Assembly: GCA_041665165.1 (NCBI GenBank)
Contig: JBAYJJ010000007.1
Location: 1-40,340 of the forward strand
DNA: 40,340 nt
Source: MWCR01 sp041665165
Lineage (GTDB): Bacteria > Patescibacteriota > Patescibacteriia > 2-12-FULL-60-25
Direction: 5' to 3'
A program made the position numbers and the translations under genes. Below, piece by piece: positions 16,357-24,319 of this stretch. Numbering within the stretch: position 1 is the first letter of the stretch; the number at the start of each line of letters is the position of its first letter. The notes beneath the pieces were generated by a model, which did no database searches, was not told the origin of the DNA, and saw only the letters and a list, made by a program, of their open reading frames with translations.

Positions 16357-17163
16357 TTACTTGTTTGTCTTTGGTTTTAAGATCGCCACCATTTCAACAA
16401 AATCCAATGAAACCAAAGGCTCGATTGATGCGCTCTTGAATGGATCAATGGGCTGGCCGATTATGCGGTTGACCATGCCAATGGCCAAGTCCCCTGGAAT
16501 TTTTTCATCAGTGCCCGCTGTAACCAGAATATCGTTTTCCTTGATAGGCTCTTCTTGCGGGATGAGCGTGGCCACTGCTGTACCATTGCCTTTGCCTTCA
16601 AGCAGTCCGATCAGCTTATGCTGGCCCGTCAAAGAGATCGCTACGCGGCTTGTTGGGTCAGGAATAAGCGTGACTGTTGCCGTATGCTCTTGTATGCCAG
16701 TGACTTTGCCTACATAGATCCCCTCGCCCACAATTACGGCTAAGCCGATTTCCAGACCGTCTTTTGACCCGCGGTCAATCATGACAATTGATTTTTCGGG
16801 TGCGACTGAACGGCTTATGACACGCGCCATAACAGAATCAAAATCTTTTTTCTGCAGATAACCGAGCATTGTGCGCAAGACCGAATTCTCTTCCTCAAGC
16901 GCTTTCAGACGCACGTAATCCACGCTCACTGTCCCAAGCCTGCGTTCAACATCAGACGAGTGCTCTTGGCACTCAGCTAAAGATTTGTAATCCTGAGTCT
17001 TACTTTTTAAACCTGTACCCATTGAGCTCAAAAAAGAGCCGACCGGAGAGAAAGTGTAGCGTAGACCATTTTCTATCGGTAAAATCAAACCCGTAAAATG
17101 CAAAATAGCCAATGCCAATACAGCTCCAAAAGCCACTAAGGCTGTTTTTGCACGGTTCAGCAT
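16357..17163 (-). CDS. mreC: Rod shape-determining protein MreC
   Basis: Periplasm-facing scaffold linking MreB filaments to wall synthases. The 268-aa protein has one N-terminal membrane segment (about residues 8-27), a coiled coil (about 60-95, RLGTVSVDYVRLKALEEEN), then the beta domain with MIDRGSKDGLEIGLAVIVGEG (in part: DRGSKDGLEIGLAVI), TATVTLIPDPTSRVAI and LVTAGTDEKIPGDLAIGMV. It follows mreB by 8 bases. Confidence 0.93.
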   Translation of the reverse strand: MLNRAKTALVAFGAVLALAILHFTGLILPIENGLRYTFSPVGSFLSSMGTGLKSKTQDYKSLAECQEHSSDVERRLGTVSVDYVRLKALEEENSVLRTMLGYLQKKDFDSVMARVISRSVAPEKSIVMIDRGSKDGLEIGLAVIVGEGIYVGKVTGIQEHTATVTLIPDPTSRVAISLTGQHKLIGLLEGKGNGTAVATLIPQEEPIKENDILVTAGTDEKIPGDLAIGMVNRIIGQPIDPFKSASIEPLVSLDFVEMVAILKPKTNK

Positions 17164-17171
17164 AAGATTTA

Positions 17172-18224
17172 TTAAGTAATACGATCAGTTTTGGGCAAGG
17201 CCAAATCTTTGAGCAGCTCTTTTGATTCAAGCAAAGCACCAGCTCCCCTGGCGACAGTTGAGACCGGGTCCTCGGTCACGCGCACAGGCAAACCAGTCCC
17301 CTCGCCTATGGCCTGGTCCATACCGCGCAAAAGCGAGCCGCCGCCAGTCAAAACCACGCCGCGCCTATAGATGTCAGCCACCAGCTCAGGCGGAGTGATC
17401 TCCAAGATGGATTTGATGTGCTCGACGATTGACCTGACAGACCGGGCAATGGCCTCGCGCACCTGGCCATCAGTCACGATTATCTCACGCGGCAAGCCGG
17501 AAAGCAGGTCCCTGCCGCGCATGGACACATCCATCCTGTCTTTTAGCGGTATAGCCGAACCAACCGCGACTTTTACGTCTTCAGCGGCTTTTTCGCCCAA
17601 GAGCAGGTTGAAGACGTCACGCGCATATTGGGTGATGTTGCGACTCATTTCATCGCCTGCAATGGGTATGGATTTGGATGTGACAATGCCATTCAAGGAA
17701 ATGACTGCAATCTCAGTTGTGCTGCCACCGATATCCACCACCATGTTGCCGATAGGTTCGGAAATAGGCAGGCCAATGCCAATGGCAGATGCAATCGGTT
17801 TTTCAATCAAAAAGAAATCGCGCGCGCCAGCCGACAGCATTACATCGCCCACTGCTTTGCGTTCCACTTCTGTCACATCCAGGGGCACGCCCACGACTAC
17901 GCGCGGCCGCGGCACAAACAGCGAATGCTCGCGATGGATTTTCTGGAAAAAATACCTGAGCATCTTCTCCACGACTTCATAATCTGAAATGATTCCGCGT
18001 TGCAAAGGCTTGGACATGTGCACGTACTGCGGAGTCTTGCCCAACATGGCCTTGGCTTCGTGGCCAATGGAAAGTACTTGCCCATTCCGGGTATTGATGG
18101 CCACGACGGACGGTTCATTCACAACTAAACCCTTGCCTTGGGCAAAAATAAGGGTCGTTGAAGTTCCCAGGTCAATACCAAGGTCAGTTGAAAAGCGATT
18201 AAGCAGTCTGTCAGCAAAAAACAT
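17172..18224 (-). CDS. mreB: Rod shape-determining protein MreB
   Basis: Actin-like ATPase that guides lateral wall synthesis. At 350 aa it has the usual length. ATP-site motifs are DLGIDLGTSTTLIFA (phosphate 1), MVVDIGGSTTEIAVISLNG (phosphate 2) and VVLTGGGSLLRGMDQAI (adenosine). The short N-terminal amphipathic stretch MFFADRLLNRF could bind the membrane. It is the first gene of the mreBCD-mrdA run. Upstream, minus-strand GATATA preceded 17 bases earlier by TAGACA is a possible promoter, but a weak one. Confidence 0.97.
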   Translation of the reverse strand: MFFADRLLNRFSTDLGIDLGTSTTLIFAQGKGLVVNEPSVVAINTRNGQVLSIGHEAKAMLGKTPQYVHMSKPLQRGIISDYEVVEKMLRYFFQKIHREHSLFVPRPRVVVGVPLDVTEVERKAVGDVMLSAGARDFFLIEKPIASAIGIGLPISEPIGNMVVDIGGSTTEIAVISLNGIVTSKSIPIAGDEMSRNITQYARDVFNLLLGEKAAEDVKVAVGSAIPLKDRMDVSMRGRDLLSGLPREIIVTDGQVREAIARSVRSIVEHIKSILEITPPELVADIYRRGVVLTGGGSLLRGMDQAIGEGTGLPVRVTEDPVSTVARGAGALLESKELLKDLALPKTDRIT

Positions 18225-18331
18225 ACATTCAGGATGTCTTGCATCTTACTCAATCATATATATATCCAGCAAGTGGACATCTTTGTCTAAAATCTGTTTT
18301 TTCGCTTAAACGCAATGTCTCAAAACTTGAC

Positions 18332-18721
18332 TCATTCGCGCCTGGCACTCTGGATGACCAACAGGATGTATTCTATGCCTCCAGCCAGGGCGACCAAGAT
18401 CAGCAGATAATACCAAGTCATGTGCTTTTGGGAGGCCAAATACAAAGTGCAAACAGCCAAAAGCGACAAGATTACCGCCTGCCTAAAAGACACGCGCACT
18501 TCCCTGAAAACCGTGGCATTGCGCTTTTGGATGCCAATGCGGTAACCAATGCCCAGCAAAGACAAGGTACCGACCAAACTGAGCATGAGGGTGATGTAAA
18601 AAAAGACCAGGCCAATAAAGCCGGATTCATATGGGTTCGTGGTCTGCAAAACAAACATCCAAGCCACCCAGGCCAGGCCAGTGCCAATACCCATGAAAAT
18701 TAAATACCAACGGAAATTCAT
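18332..18721 (-). CDS. Four-segment membrane protein, unknown function
   Basis: A 129-aa protein with four predicted membrane segments: YLIFMGIGTGLAWVAWMF, GLVFFYITLMLSLVGTLSLL, then after a basic loop (IQKRNATVFREVRVSFRQ) the AVILSLLAVCTLYLASQ and WYYLLILVALAGGIEYILL stretches. I do not recognise a family. It ends 107 bases before mreB, on the same strand, and could share its transcript. A long palindrome lies directly before its start. Confidence 0.8.
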   Translation of the reverse strand: MNFRWYLIFMGIGTGLAWVAWMFVLQTTNPYESGFIGLVFFYITLMLSLVGTLSLLGIGYRIGIQKRNATVFREVRVSFRQAVILSLLAVCTLYLASQKHMTWYYLLILVALAGGIEYILLVIQSARRE

Positions 18722-18724
18722 ATG

Positions 18725-18788
18725 TACGAATTACGAATTTGTATACGAATGTACGAATTTGTATATTCGTTCAGATTCGTAATTCGTA
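18725..18788. repeat. Word-iterated palindrome built on TACGAAT
   Basis: TACGAATTACGAAT pairs perfectly over 14 bp with ATTCGTAATTCGTA. A second, inner pairing (ACGAAT with ATTCGT) extends it. The whole element iterates the word ACGAATTTGTAT. It fills the space between the DUF721 gene and the membrane-protein start. Confidence 0.88.
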
Positions 18789-18821
18789 GTCCAAAACAAT
18801 TATACCTTAAAACTATTTTTT

Positions 18822-19124
18822 TTAGAACCCGCGGCTGCGGATGTCCAAAGCCATGACAGCGCGTTCGCCAAGCTTATTGTTCAGAGTATTGATAAAGTCT
18901 ATTTTTTCTTGATAAAGCATTTGTTTCGCAGCTGGCGATTCAGTCTCAACCTTAAGCGTGCCAGTATTGAAACTCAAAAACTTGACTCGGGCTGCCTTAT
19001 CCTCGCCCCAGCGCGCCACCAAGGCTTGAGTTGCCGTATCCAAAACACGCACAGCAGTGACCCGCTCGTTGATTCCCGCGTCTTTGACTGCGCGAGGCAG
19101 GATGAACTTAAGCGATTCCCACAT
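18822..19124 (-). CDS. DUF721 (DciA-like) protein
   Basis: DciA-type DUF721 proteins load the replicative helicase in many bacteria. From MWESLKFILPRAV (19124) it is 100 aa. The DUF721 pattern is visible in VARWGEDKAARVKFLSFNTGTLKVETESPAA (in part: WGEDKAARVKFLSF, GTLKVETESPAAKQML), followed by INTLNNKLGERAVMALDI. I rejected the longer start at 19181 because it would translate the repeat at 19134-19203. It lies just downstream of the helicase-nuclease, a fitting DNA-maintenance context. Confidence 0.75.
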   Translation of the reverse strand: MWESLKFILPRAVKDAGINERVTAVRVLDTATQALVARWGEDKAARVKFLSFNTGTLKVETESPAAKQMLYQEKIDFINTLNNKLGERAVMALDIRSRGF

Positions 19125-19151
19125 ATTGCTCACGAAACATGCAACATATAA

Positions 19152-19203
19152 CATGTAACATTCCGACTGTACATGATACATGATGCGTGATACATGTTAC
19201 ATG
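19152..19203. repeat. Word-iterated palindrome built on ACATGTTACAT
   Basis: CATGTAACAT (19152-19161) pairs perfectly with ATGTTACATG (19194-19203). The bases between and before iterate ACATGATACATG-like words. It lies between the helicase-nuclease stop and the DUF721 start. Confidence 0.8.
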
Positions 19204-19205
19204 AG

Positions 19206-22193
19206 TTATTTTCTGTATTCGCATATGTCTTTAAAGTCACAATAACTGCACAGATGCTGGGACGGCGTAGCTGGAAAATCAGATACCAGTATCTCGTTCA
19301 TGCGCGAGAGCAAATCTTCCTCAAACTTTATCTTGGCCTCGCCTTCCAGCAAAGGGATCTCTTGTTCTGCATCTGCCCGAACAAACACATAGGCTAAGCG
19401 TTTGACCTTTAGGCCTCGGCCTTCAGTCGCCAGCTGATAGAGTTGGAGCTGTTCGCGCTCAACCACATCAGTCTTCTGGTCTGGCTTGTATTCGCTGGTT
19501 TTATAATCCAGAAGTTCAACTCCCCCGTCCGCCTCGTCGATCCGGTCTATTTTGACTTTAATGCTGTGCTCGCCTACCTGCCAGATGGATTCAGCTTCCA
19601 AGGCTTTTACTTTTGGAGGATTTTTTGCCCATTTAGCCCAGATGTTCTTGATAGCCTCTTTACCTTCGGCAAAATAGCGATCGTGATCTTGCCTACTCTT
19701 GTACCATTCATCAATCCAGCTTTCTTTGTAGATGTCCAGGGCTTCTTCTAAGGGAACGGAAAAATCCCCCTTTGATTCCCCCTTTCGTAAAAGGGGGCTT
19801 TCAGTATCAGAATCAGAACGTTGTACGTTGTACGTTGTACGTTGTACGTCAAACAGGTCTCCTTGCTGGGCCGAGATGCGCTCCATGTGGCGCTTCAAAA
19901 TCTCCTGCAAAGCCAGGTGGACTGATTGACCAAAGCTTTTTTGATGCGCGCCCAAGATAGGAATGCGATAAACGTGCGCAAACTTATATTGCATGGGGCA
20001 CTTTTTGTAAGCCACGAGCTGGGTAAACGAAAAACGGTGCTTGAGCGGGAAAATCTCGCGCAAATGGATGGCTTCTTCTTTGGTTTGGGTCGGCTCCAGC
20101 AGCTTTGACACATCAACTGGATCTGGCTGGATATTAGCCGGCATATCCAGCTTGCTTTCATCCAAAAAGACAGACGGCTTCTTTTTGCGCACTCCGCCAT
20201 AAAAACTCGCGCCAGTCAGGATCAGATTGTGCTTGGCGCGCGTCATGGCCACATAGCACAAACGGCGCTCCTCTTGCAGATGCCAATCCCCTTCTTGCAG
20301 CCTTTCCTGGACCAAGCCATCAGGCAGAGGGATCGCATCTGAGCGCTCGCGCGTGGGGAAGCGCTGGTCCACCATGGACACGAGATAGACTGTATCAAAC
20401 TCAAGGCCCTTGGAGGCATGGATGGTCATGATCCTGACCACATCCGGGCCTGACTCAGCATCTCCATGTAAAGCGCCCTGCTCCCCGCTCTGGATCTCCA
20501 TCTTCAATTCCTCCATGAATTCCTTGAGGTGCGGGGCATGCACTGATTGCTCGTAGCGTTTTATGCGCGCCACAAACTCGTTCAACACATGCACAGCATC
20601 GATCTTTTCGCGCTCAGGCAGTCCCATCACATGTTTGAGATAGCCTGTGCGGTTCACAGCCTGATGCAAAACAGCCAAAGGATTCTCGCGGCGCGAAGTC
20701 TCGGCCAAGCCCTCAATCTGCGCGATCATGGAGCGTAAGCGATTAGCGATTTCCGTATCCTTCATAAAATAGCAGACCTGCTTTACGCTTTCCCACACGC
20801 CGCAGCCTTTGCGCTGGGCATAAGCCGACACCTCGCCTAGGACAGATAAAGGCAGTTTATAGCAAGGCAAAGTCAGCACTCTCCAGGCCGAGGTTGACTC
20901 TGTAGGATTATTCGCCAAATTGAGCAAGGCCATCAAATCCACGATCACAGGCTTAAAGTACAAACCGCGCAAAGCGAAAAACTTGAAAGGGATGTTGCGC
21001 CGCGCCAAAGCATCCACAAACGGCAAGGCTTCGTCATTAGACCGGACAAGAATCGCAAATTGACTCCATGGCAAATCAGGTGTGTGTCGCGCGTTGACGT
21101 CAGTTGCCACCCATTCTGCTTCTTGCTCCAAATTGCCGAACCATTCTATTTTCACATTTGAACATTGGCCTTTGTGCGCCGCAAGTTTTTTGGATAGACC
21201 TTGGTCAGCCAAAGAGATTTCCAAGCGATGCGGGTTATTGTTGCTAATGACAGTATAGGCAGTATCCAGGATTTCTTGGCCGGAACGATAATTGTTGATG
21301 AGCGCGACAGTTGCCGCATCTGGATAGTCATCTTTGAATTGCAGGATGTTGGCCAAAGACGCGCCGCGAAACTTGTAGATGGCCTGGTCATCATCCCCTA
21401 CCACCGTGATATTGCGCACCGAACCGGCTAGCAGTTTGATCAACTCATACTGCGACCAATTCGTGTCCTGGAACTCATCTACCATGATGTATTTGAATTG
21501 CTTGCGATACTTGTCCAGCACAGCCGGGCGCTCCTTGAACAAGCGCAAAGTCTCCAAGATGATATCGCCAAAATCCAAGGCGCCCTCGTCGCGCATGATT
21601 TTTTGGTAGGCTGCATATACATTCGCGAGTTCGACCAGACGTTTGCGCTCACCGTCCGCGATTTCCGAATCTTCGTCCAGCACGGCATTTTGCGAAAACT
21701 CCAGATACTTCTCAGGCGGGATGCACTCGTCTTTGGCTCGACTGATGTGCCGAATGATGGCGTGCAAGAATTTAACTGGATTGCCGAGCGGTCGATAGTG
21801 ATCCAAAGGCAATTCGTCTAAATGACGTTTGAGTAAAATCCAGGCATCAGTATCAGTCAAAATGCGAAAAGTATTTGGTATGCCGATTTCCAAGCCATGA
21901 CGCTCCAAAATGCGCTGGCAAAAACCATGGAAAGTATTGATCCAAAAATCATAAGCCCCGTTGGGCAACATCTGCAGAACGCGATCTTCCATTTCTTGCG
22001 CTGCCTTTTCCGTGAAGGTCAAAGCCAAAATATCATCCGTGGTCAAGTTTTTCTCTTTTAAAAGCCAGGCATAGCGCCGCGTCAGCACTGTAGTCTTGCC
22101 CGTGCCCGCGCCTGCGACAATCAAAAGCGGCCCAGACTCATGAGTCACGGCCTTAATCTGCGGCTCATTCAGATTTTCCAACAGATTTTCCAT
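19206..22193 (-). CDS. UvrD-type helicase fused to a Fe-S PD-(D/E)XK nuclease
   Basis: A DNA-repair helicase-nuclease resembling a fused AddA/AddB or RecB-like enzyme. From MENLLENLNEPQIKAV (22193) it is 995 aa. Superfamily 1A motifs in order: AGAGTGKTT (Walker A), VDEFQDTN (Walker B), VGDDDQAIYKFRGA, LINNYRSG, TIHASKGLEFDTVYLV and CYVAMTRAKHNLIL. The C-terminal nuclease begins at FSFTQLVAYKKCPMQYKF and contains VELLDYKTS (D-x-K core). One Cys (KKCP) plus the final CSYCDFKDIC give four cysteines, as in Fe-S nucleases of the AddB/Cas4 kind. Residues about 782-811 are encoded by two repeat families inserted in the nuclease N-terminal part. A start at 22250 would translate a palindrome, so I rejected it. 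Confidence 0.93.
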   Translation of the reverse strand: MENLLENLNEPQIKAVTHESGPLLIVAGAGTGKTTVLTRRYAWLLKEKNLTTDDILALTFTEKAAQEMEDRVLQMLPNGAYDFWINTFHGFCQRILERHGLEIGIPNTFRILTDTDAWILLKRHLDELPLDHYRPLGNPVKFLHAIIRHISRAKDECIPPEKYLEFSQNAVLDEDSEIADGERKRLVELANVYAAYQKIMRDEGALDFGDIILETLRLFKERPAVLDKYRKQFKYIMVDEFQDTNWSQYELIKLLAGSVRNITVVGDDDQAIYKFRGASLANILQFKDDYPDAATVALINNYRSGQEILDTAYTVISNNNPHRLEISLADQGLSKKLAAHKGQCSNVKIEWFGNLEQEAEWVATDVNARHTPDLPWSQFAILVRSNDEALPFVDALARRNIPFKFFALRGLYFKPVIVDLMALLNLANNPTESTSAWRVLTLPCYKLPLSVLGEVSAYAQRKGCGVWESVKQVCYFMKDTEIANRLRSMIAQIEGLAETSRRENPLAVLHQAVNRTGYLKHVMGLPEREKIDAVHVLNEFVARIKRYEQSVHAPHLKEFMEELKMEIQSGEQGALHGDAESGPDVVRIMTIHASKGLEFDTVYLVSMVDQRFPTRERSDAIPLPDGLVQERLQEGDWHLQEERRLCYVAMTRAKHNLILTGASFYGGVRKKKPSVFLDESKLDMPANIQPDPVDVSKLLEPTQTKEEAIHLREIFPLKHRFSFTQLVAYKKCPMQYKFAHVYRIPILGAHQKSFGQSVHLALQEILKRHMERISAQQGDLFDVQRTTYNVQRSDSDTESPLLRKGESKGDFSVPLEEALDIYKESWIDEWYKSRQDHDRYFAEGKEAIKNIWAKWAKNPPKVKALEAESIWQVGEHSIKVKIDRIDEADGGVELLDYKTSEYKPDQKTDVVEREQLQLYQLATEGRGLKVKRLAYVFVRADAEQEIPLLEGEAKIKFEEDLLSRMNEILVSDFPATPSQHLCSYCDFKDICEYRK
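19764..19797. repeat. CCCCCTTT palindrome inside the helicase-nuclease gene
   Basis: CCCCCTTT occurs twice, and the second copy (19778-19785) pairs perfectly with AAAGGGGG (19790-19797) across CGTA. In frame it encodes LLRKGESKGD. This type of palindrome is normally found between genes in many bacteria. Confidence 0.8.
19818..19849. repeat. (ACGTTGT)n heptad repeat inside the helicase-nuclease gene
   Basis: The 7-base word ACGTTGT is repeated four times plus ACGT. The 21-base super-period encodes VQRTTYN, and the gene contains VQRTTYNVQR. The same word array and the same peptide recur inside tgt at 24668-24692. Confidence 0.92.
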
Positions 22194-22243
22194 GCCTGGG
22201 ATGTTATCGCGCCAGCCCCCTTTTGTCATCTCAGCCATCCTCT

Positions 22244-22345
22244 CTGTCATCTCGACCGAAGTGGAGAGATCTCAGAAACAGACGTTACCTGGTTACGTTG
22301 GATTCGAAGATTTCTCGATTCCGTCGGACTCCACTCGAAATGACA
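22244..22345. repeat. Long palindrome, TGTCATnTCGA-GAAGTGGAGA type
   Basis: The left arm TGTCATCTCGACCGAAGTGG (22245-22264) and the right arm, which ends CCACTCGAAATGACA, are imperfect inverted copies. The GAGAGATCTC and AGATTTCTC segments continue the pairing. Elements of this kind are common in Bacteroidetes and others. This copy lies directly before the helicase-nuclease start and may form its leader structure. Confidence 0.8.
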
Positions 22346-22347
22346 AC

Positions 22348-22382
22348 AAAAAAAAGGCGCCTATGCACAATGCACAAGCGCC
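22348..22382 (-). terminator. Terminator of the 22440 gene
   Basis: On the minus strand GGCGC pairs with GCGCC around a loop of 17 bases containing TGTGCATTGTGCAT, followed by an 8-base T-run. Confidence 0.8.
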
Positions 22383-22439
22383 AGAGCGACGAGAGAACCT
22401 AGGCTACCAAGGGCTCAATCCCGATGAGGTAGACGCGAA

Positions 22440-23255
22440 CTATTTGCCGTAGAACGTTGGCGAGTACTCATGAATCGCCGGATCGTAGGTGCGCCAGATC
22501 ACTTCTTCCCCATCATCCTCAATACGGAATACCAAGAGTGGAGAACTACTCCACTCGCAAAAATCAACTTCATAACCAGGTAGGGCGTAGCTTGCTGCTT
22601 TTCCACCTCTTTTTTTGCCAAAGAGGCTGTAAATCCATTGCGGATTCAACATGGCACACGCGAGAACACCAGCATGAGGCATAACCTCAGGATCCTTTAC
22701 TCCAAAGACGCCGGTAAAATCTATCACTTCCCAACGAAGGGTTGAATGTCCTTTACTCGTAGCAGGATGTTCAAGACCTTTCCTAAGCCTCAATACATCA
22801 GGCCCGACATTTTCGTATATCGAACTAGACGTGGTCTTGTCCTTAAATTCAGTCTGAAGTTTCGACCACAACTGGGCGAAAGTGCGCTTGATACCCGACA
22901 TACCTTCTTTGGCTTCGAGATACGGGACGAGCACTACGGCGACCGACTTCTCTTCCGGCCAATTCGGAATTGAATGCGTAATCTCAGAAAACTCATCTTC
23001 GGGGATGCCCCAGCTCAATTCACGATTCCACTGGTGTACACGCTCGATTTGCAGTTGCGGTCTGATGAACAGGCCATGCACGAGCGTTGCGGGATTCACA
23101 AAACGCGGATGAGTACGCATATCGATCAACATGTTCTTCAACAGCTTAGGATGCTCAATCAACATAAGCACCTCTTCGGCCGTCAAATCCGTGGAGTTGA
23201 GCAGACGATCGAACTGGTCCCACTGTCCTTTTTTCAAATCAGCAAGGCGAGCCAT
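22440..23255 (-). CDS. Unrecognised 271-aa protein with strong SD (stand-alone accessory gene)
   Basis: Starts at MARLADLKKGQWDQF (23255), where AAAGGAGG lies 7 bases before the ATG; a longer frame to 23342 has no such site. The N-terminal part (about 1-70) contains VLMLIEHPKLLKNML and an F-x-N-P region. The middle has VERVHQWN-type aromatic residues (actual: IERVHQWNRELSWG). The C-terminal part is Trp/Tyr-rich with LRWEVIDF, PHAGVLACAMLNPQW, LPGYEVDFCEW and VIWRTYD. My impression, not checked, is that proteins of this layout occur in several copies per genome in Patescibacteria. The leader contains a long-range AAAACGGC/GCCGTTTT inverted repeat. It has its own promoter and terminator. Confidence 0.8.
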   Translation of the reverse strand: MARLADLKKGQWDQFDRLLNSTDLTAEEVLMLIEHPKLLKNMLIDMRTHPRFVNPATLVHGLFIRPQLQIERVHQWNRELSWGIPEDEFSEITHSIPNWPEEKSVAVVLVPYLEAKEGMSGIKRTFAQLWSKLQTEFKDKTTSSSIYENVGPDVLRLRKGLEHPATSKGHSTLRWEVIDFTGVFGVKDPEVMPHAGVLACAMLNPQWIYSLFGKKRGGKAASYALPGYEVDFCEWSSSPLLVFRIEDDGEEVIWRTYDPAIHEYSPTFYGK

Positions 23256-23330
23256 AGGCGAGCCTCCTTTGCGAAATACCGCCGGTGAACTGCACATCTC
23301 CGCAACATGCGAATTTGTGAGTGAACCTGT

Positions 23331-23376
23331 TAAAAACGGCATACTTAAGCCAATAAATTAGCCAAAATAGGCCGTT
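23331..23376 (-). promoter_or_regulatory. Inverted repeat in the leader of the 22440 gene
   Basis: On the minus strand TTGAAAACGGC and GCCGTTTTTAA pair over 10 of 11 positions, about 30 bases apart, with TTGGCTAATTTATTGGCTTA inside. It lies between the promoter and the SD, so it could be a leader structure or operator. The exact edges are approximate. Confidence 0.5.
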
Positions 23377-23408
23377 TTCAACTTTCTATGTCAAAGGTCA
23401 ATCAATCG

Positions 23409-23437
23409 ATTTAAGCAGAAATAGGGGGCTTTGTCAA
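23409..23437 (-). promoter_or_regulatory. Promoter of the 22440 gene
   Basis: TTGACA (23432-23437) and TTAAAT (23409-23414) on the minus strand are 17 bases apart, with TGC before the -10 box. The -35 box overlaps the stop codon of the glycosylase gene. The leader is about 150 bases. Confidence 0.65.
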
Positions 23438-24312
23438 CCCCTCGCGGGCTTCCCCCACTGCACGATCAAAGCATGGGATTCTTGCCAACACGAAACCATC
23501 GTAGCTCGCATCTCGTAGCTAGTAGCTCGGCCGGAACCGATATGCGAATTCAGTGCGCTCTCGCAAAACCCTCTCACCTCATCGTACGGTCTGGTGAGCC
23601 AAGATTGATCATCACTTAGTTGGACGAGCAGGCGGCGCGTGTAAGCATCAACGACAAAAATAGGCAGGCCAAAACCGTAAAGCAAGATCGTGTCCGCAGT
23701 TTCCGGGCCAACGCCCCAGAGGGATAATAACTGTTGTCTCAACCCTATAACCTCGTCATTCTGAGCTTTGCGAAGAATCTCCACCGTGTCACTCAGTGGA
23801 TATCCTTCACTCCGCCAGGCTTCGTTCAGGATGACGGAAGGATGCTCAACAAAAAATCTCGCCAGTATCTTCAGCTTCTTGGCTTTTTGCTTGTAATACC
23901 CGACAGGACGGATAAGTGATTCTAATCTGCGGCTTTTGATGATTTCTTGAGGTGTGAGTACGCCGGCCTGCGCCATATTCAAAAGCGCTTTTTCCACGTT
24001 TGACCAACTGGTGTTCTGCGTCAAAATCGCGCCGATGCCCACTTCCCATACTTCCAGCACCTTGCCGCGCAGGTGCCAACCGTTCTTTGGACCGGGACTA
24101 TGTTTAATTTTGTAACTCAAAACTTGTCCCGCCTCTATTGAAGTATATGTGGCGGGATCCTGCTGAGGCGGTGATAACTTGTAGCTCTTGATGGATTTGA
24201 GTTTCGAATTATAAGTTACATGTTGCGAGATGAGACGTGGCCACCATCCTTGGCGTCCGTATTGTTTAAACAACTGCTCAATCTTGCGTCGGAAGATAGT
24301 TTGCAAAGTCAT
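23434..24312 (-). CDS. Endonuclease III/MagIII-like HhH-GPD DNA glycosylase with three repeat insertions
   Basis: Base-excision glycosylase of the helix-hairpin-helix GPD family. Core motifs: YGRQGWWPR near residue 18, EVGIGAILTQNTSWSNVEKAL near 80-100 (in part: GAILTQNTSWSNVEKAL), the hairpin LWGVGPETAD and the catalytic Asp in FVVDAYTRRLL. The lysine of bifunctional endonuclease III is Glu here (GPETAD), as in MagIII-like enzymes. The family's Fe-S cysteines are absent. The protein is 292 aa, longer than usual, because word or palindrome repeats are inserted at about 30-67, 160-187 and 262-271. Reading frame and active site survive, so it may still work. No SD; it follows tgt through a structured 160-base spacer. 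Confidence 0.88.
   Translation of the reverse strand: MTLQTIFRRKIEQLFKQYGRQGWWPRLISQHVTYNSKLKSIKSYKLSPPQQDPATYTSIEAGQVLSYKIKHSPGPKNGWHLRGKVLEVWEVGIGAILTQNTSWSNVEKALLNMAQAGVLTPQEIIKSRRLESLIRPVGYYKQKAKKLKILARFFVEHPSVILNEAWRSEGYPLSDTVEILRKAQNDEVIGLRQQLLSLWGVGPETADTILLYGFGLPIFVVDAYTRRLLVQLSDDQSWLTRPYDEVRGFCESALNSHIGSGRATSYEMRATMVSCWQESHALIVQWGKPARG
23500..23530. repeat. Word repeat (CGTAGCTCG/CTAGTAGCTCG) inside the glycosylase gene
   Basis: CGTAGCTCG is followed within 3 bases by CTCGTAGCTAGTAGCTCGG. In frame it encodes RATSYEMRAT, where relatives pass almost directly from the preceding helix to the HALIV motif. Confidence 0.6.
23754..23836. repeat. CGTCATTCTGAG-type palindrome inserted in frame in the glycosylase gene
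   Basis: CGTCATTCTGA (23754-23764) pairs with TCAGGATGACG (23826-23836) with one mismatch. The left arm continues GCTTTGCGAAGAATCTC and the right GGATATCCTTCACTCCG, the classic pattern of a dispersed bacterial palindrome. It encodes about 27 residues including VILNEAWRSEGYPLSD and VEILRKAQNDEV, directly before the helix-hairpin-helix. Confidence 0.88.
24115..24226. repeat. Composite repeat insertion in the glycosylase N-terminal region
   Basis: TCCCGCC (24127-24133) pairs with GGCGGGA (24151-24157), followed by TAACTTGTAGCTC and TTATAAGTTAC words resembling the AACTTGTAAC-type elements at 29741. It encodes about 37 residues between YGRQGWWPR and the first core helix, a place where family members usually have only a few residues. 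Confidence 0.55.
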
Positions 24313-24319
24313 AGCGTAC

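Noticed and set aside
19125..19181. Longer N-terminus for the DUF721 gene
   Set aside because: The extra residues come from the ACATGTTACAT word repeat, while the DUF721 pattern begins after the ATG at 19124.
19818..19849. CRISPR-like array
   Set aside because: The repeats are 7 bases long and directly joined without spacers, inside a gene, and no cas genes are present.
22193..22250. Longer N-terminus for the helicase-nuclease from 22250
   Set aside because: The extra 19 residues would translate part of a palindromic element. The ATG at 22193 gives the usual spacing to Walker A.
23434..24312. Loss of the Fe-S cluster in the glycosylase as a defect
   Set aside because: The Glu in GPETAD and the lack of C-terminal cysteines fit MagIII-like enzymes, which naturally have no cluster.
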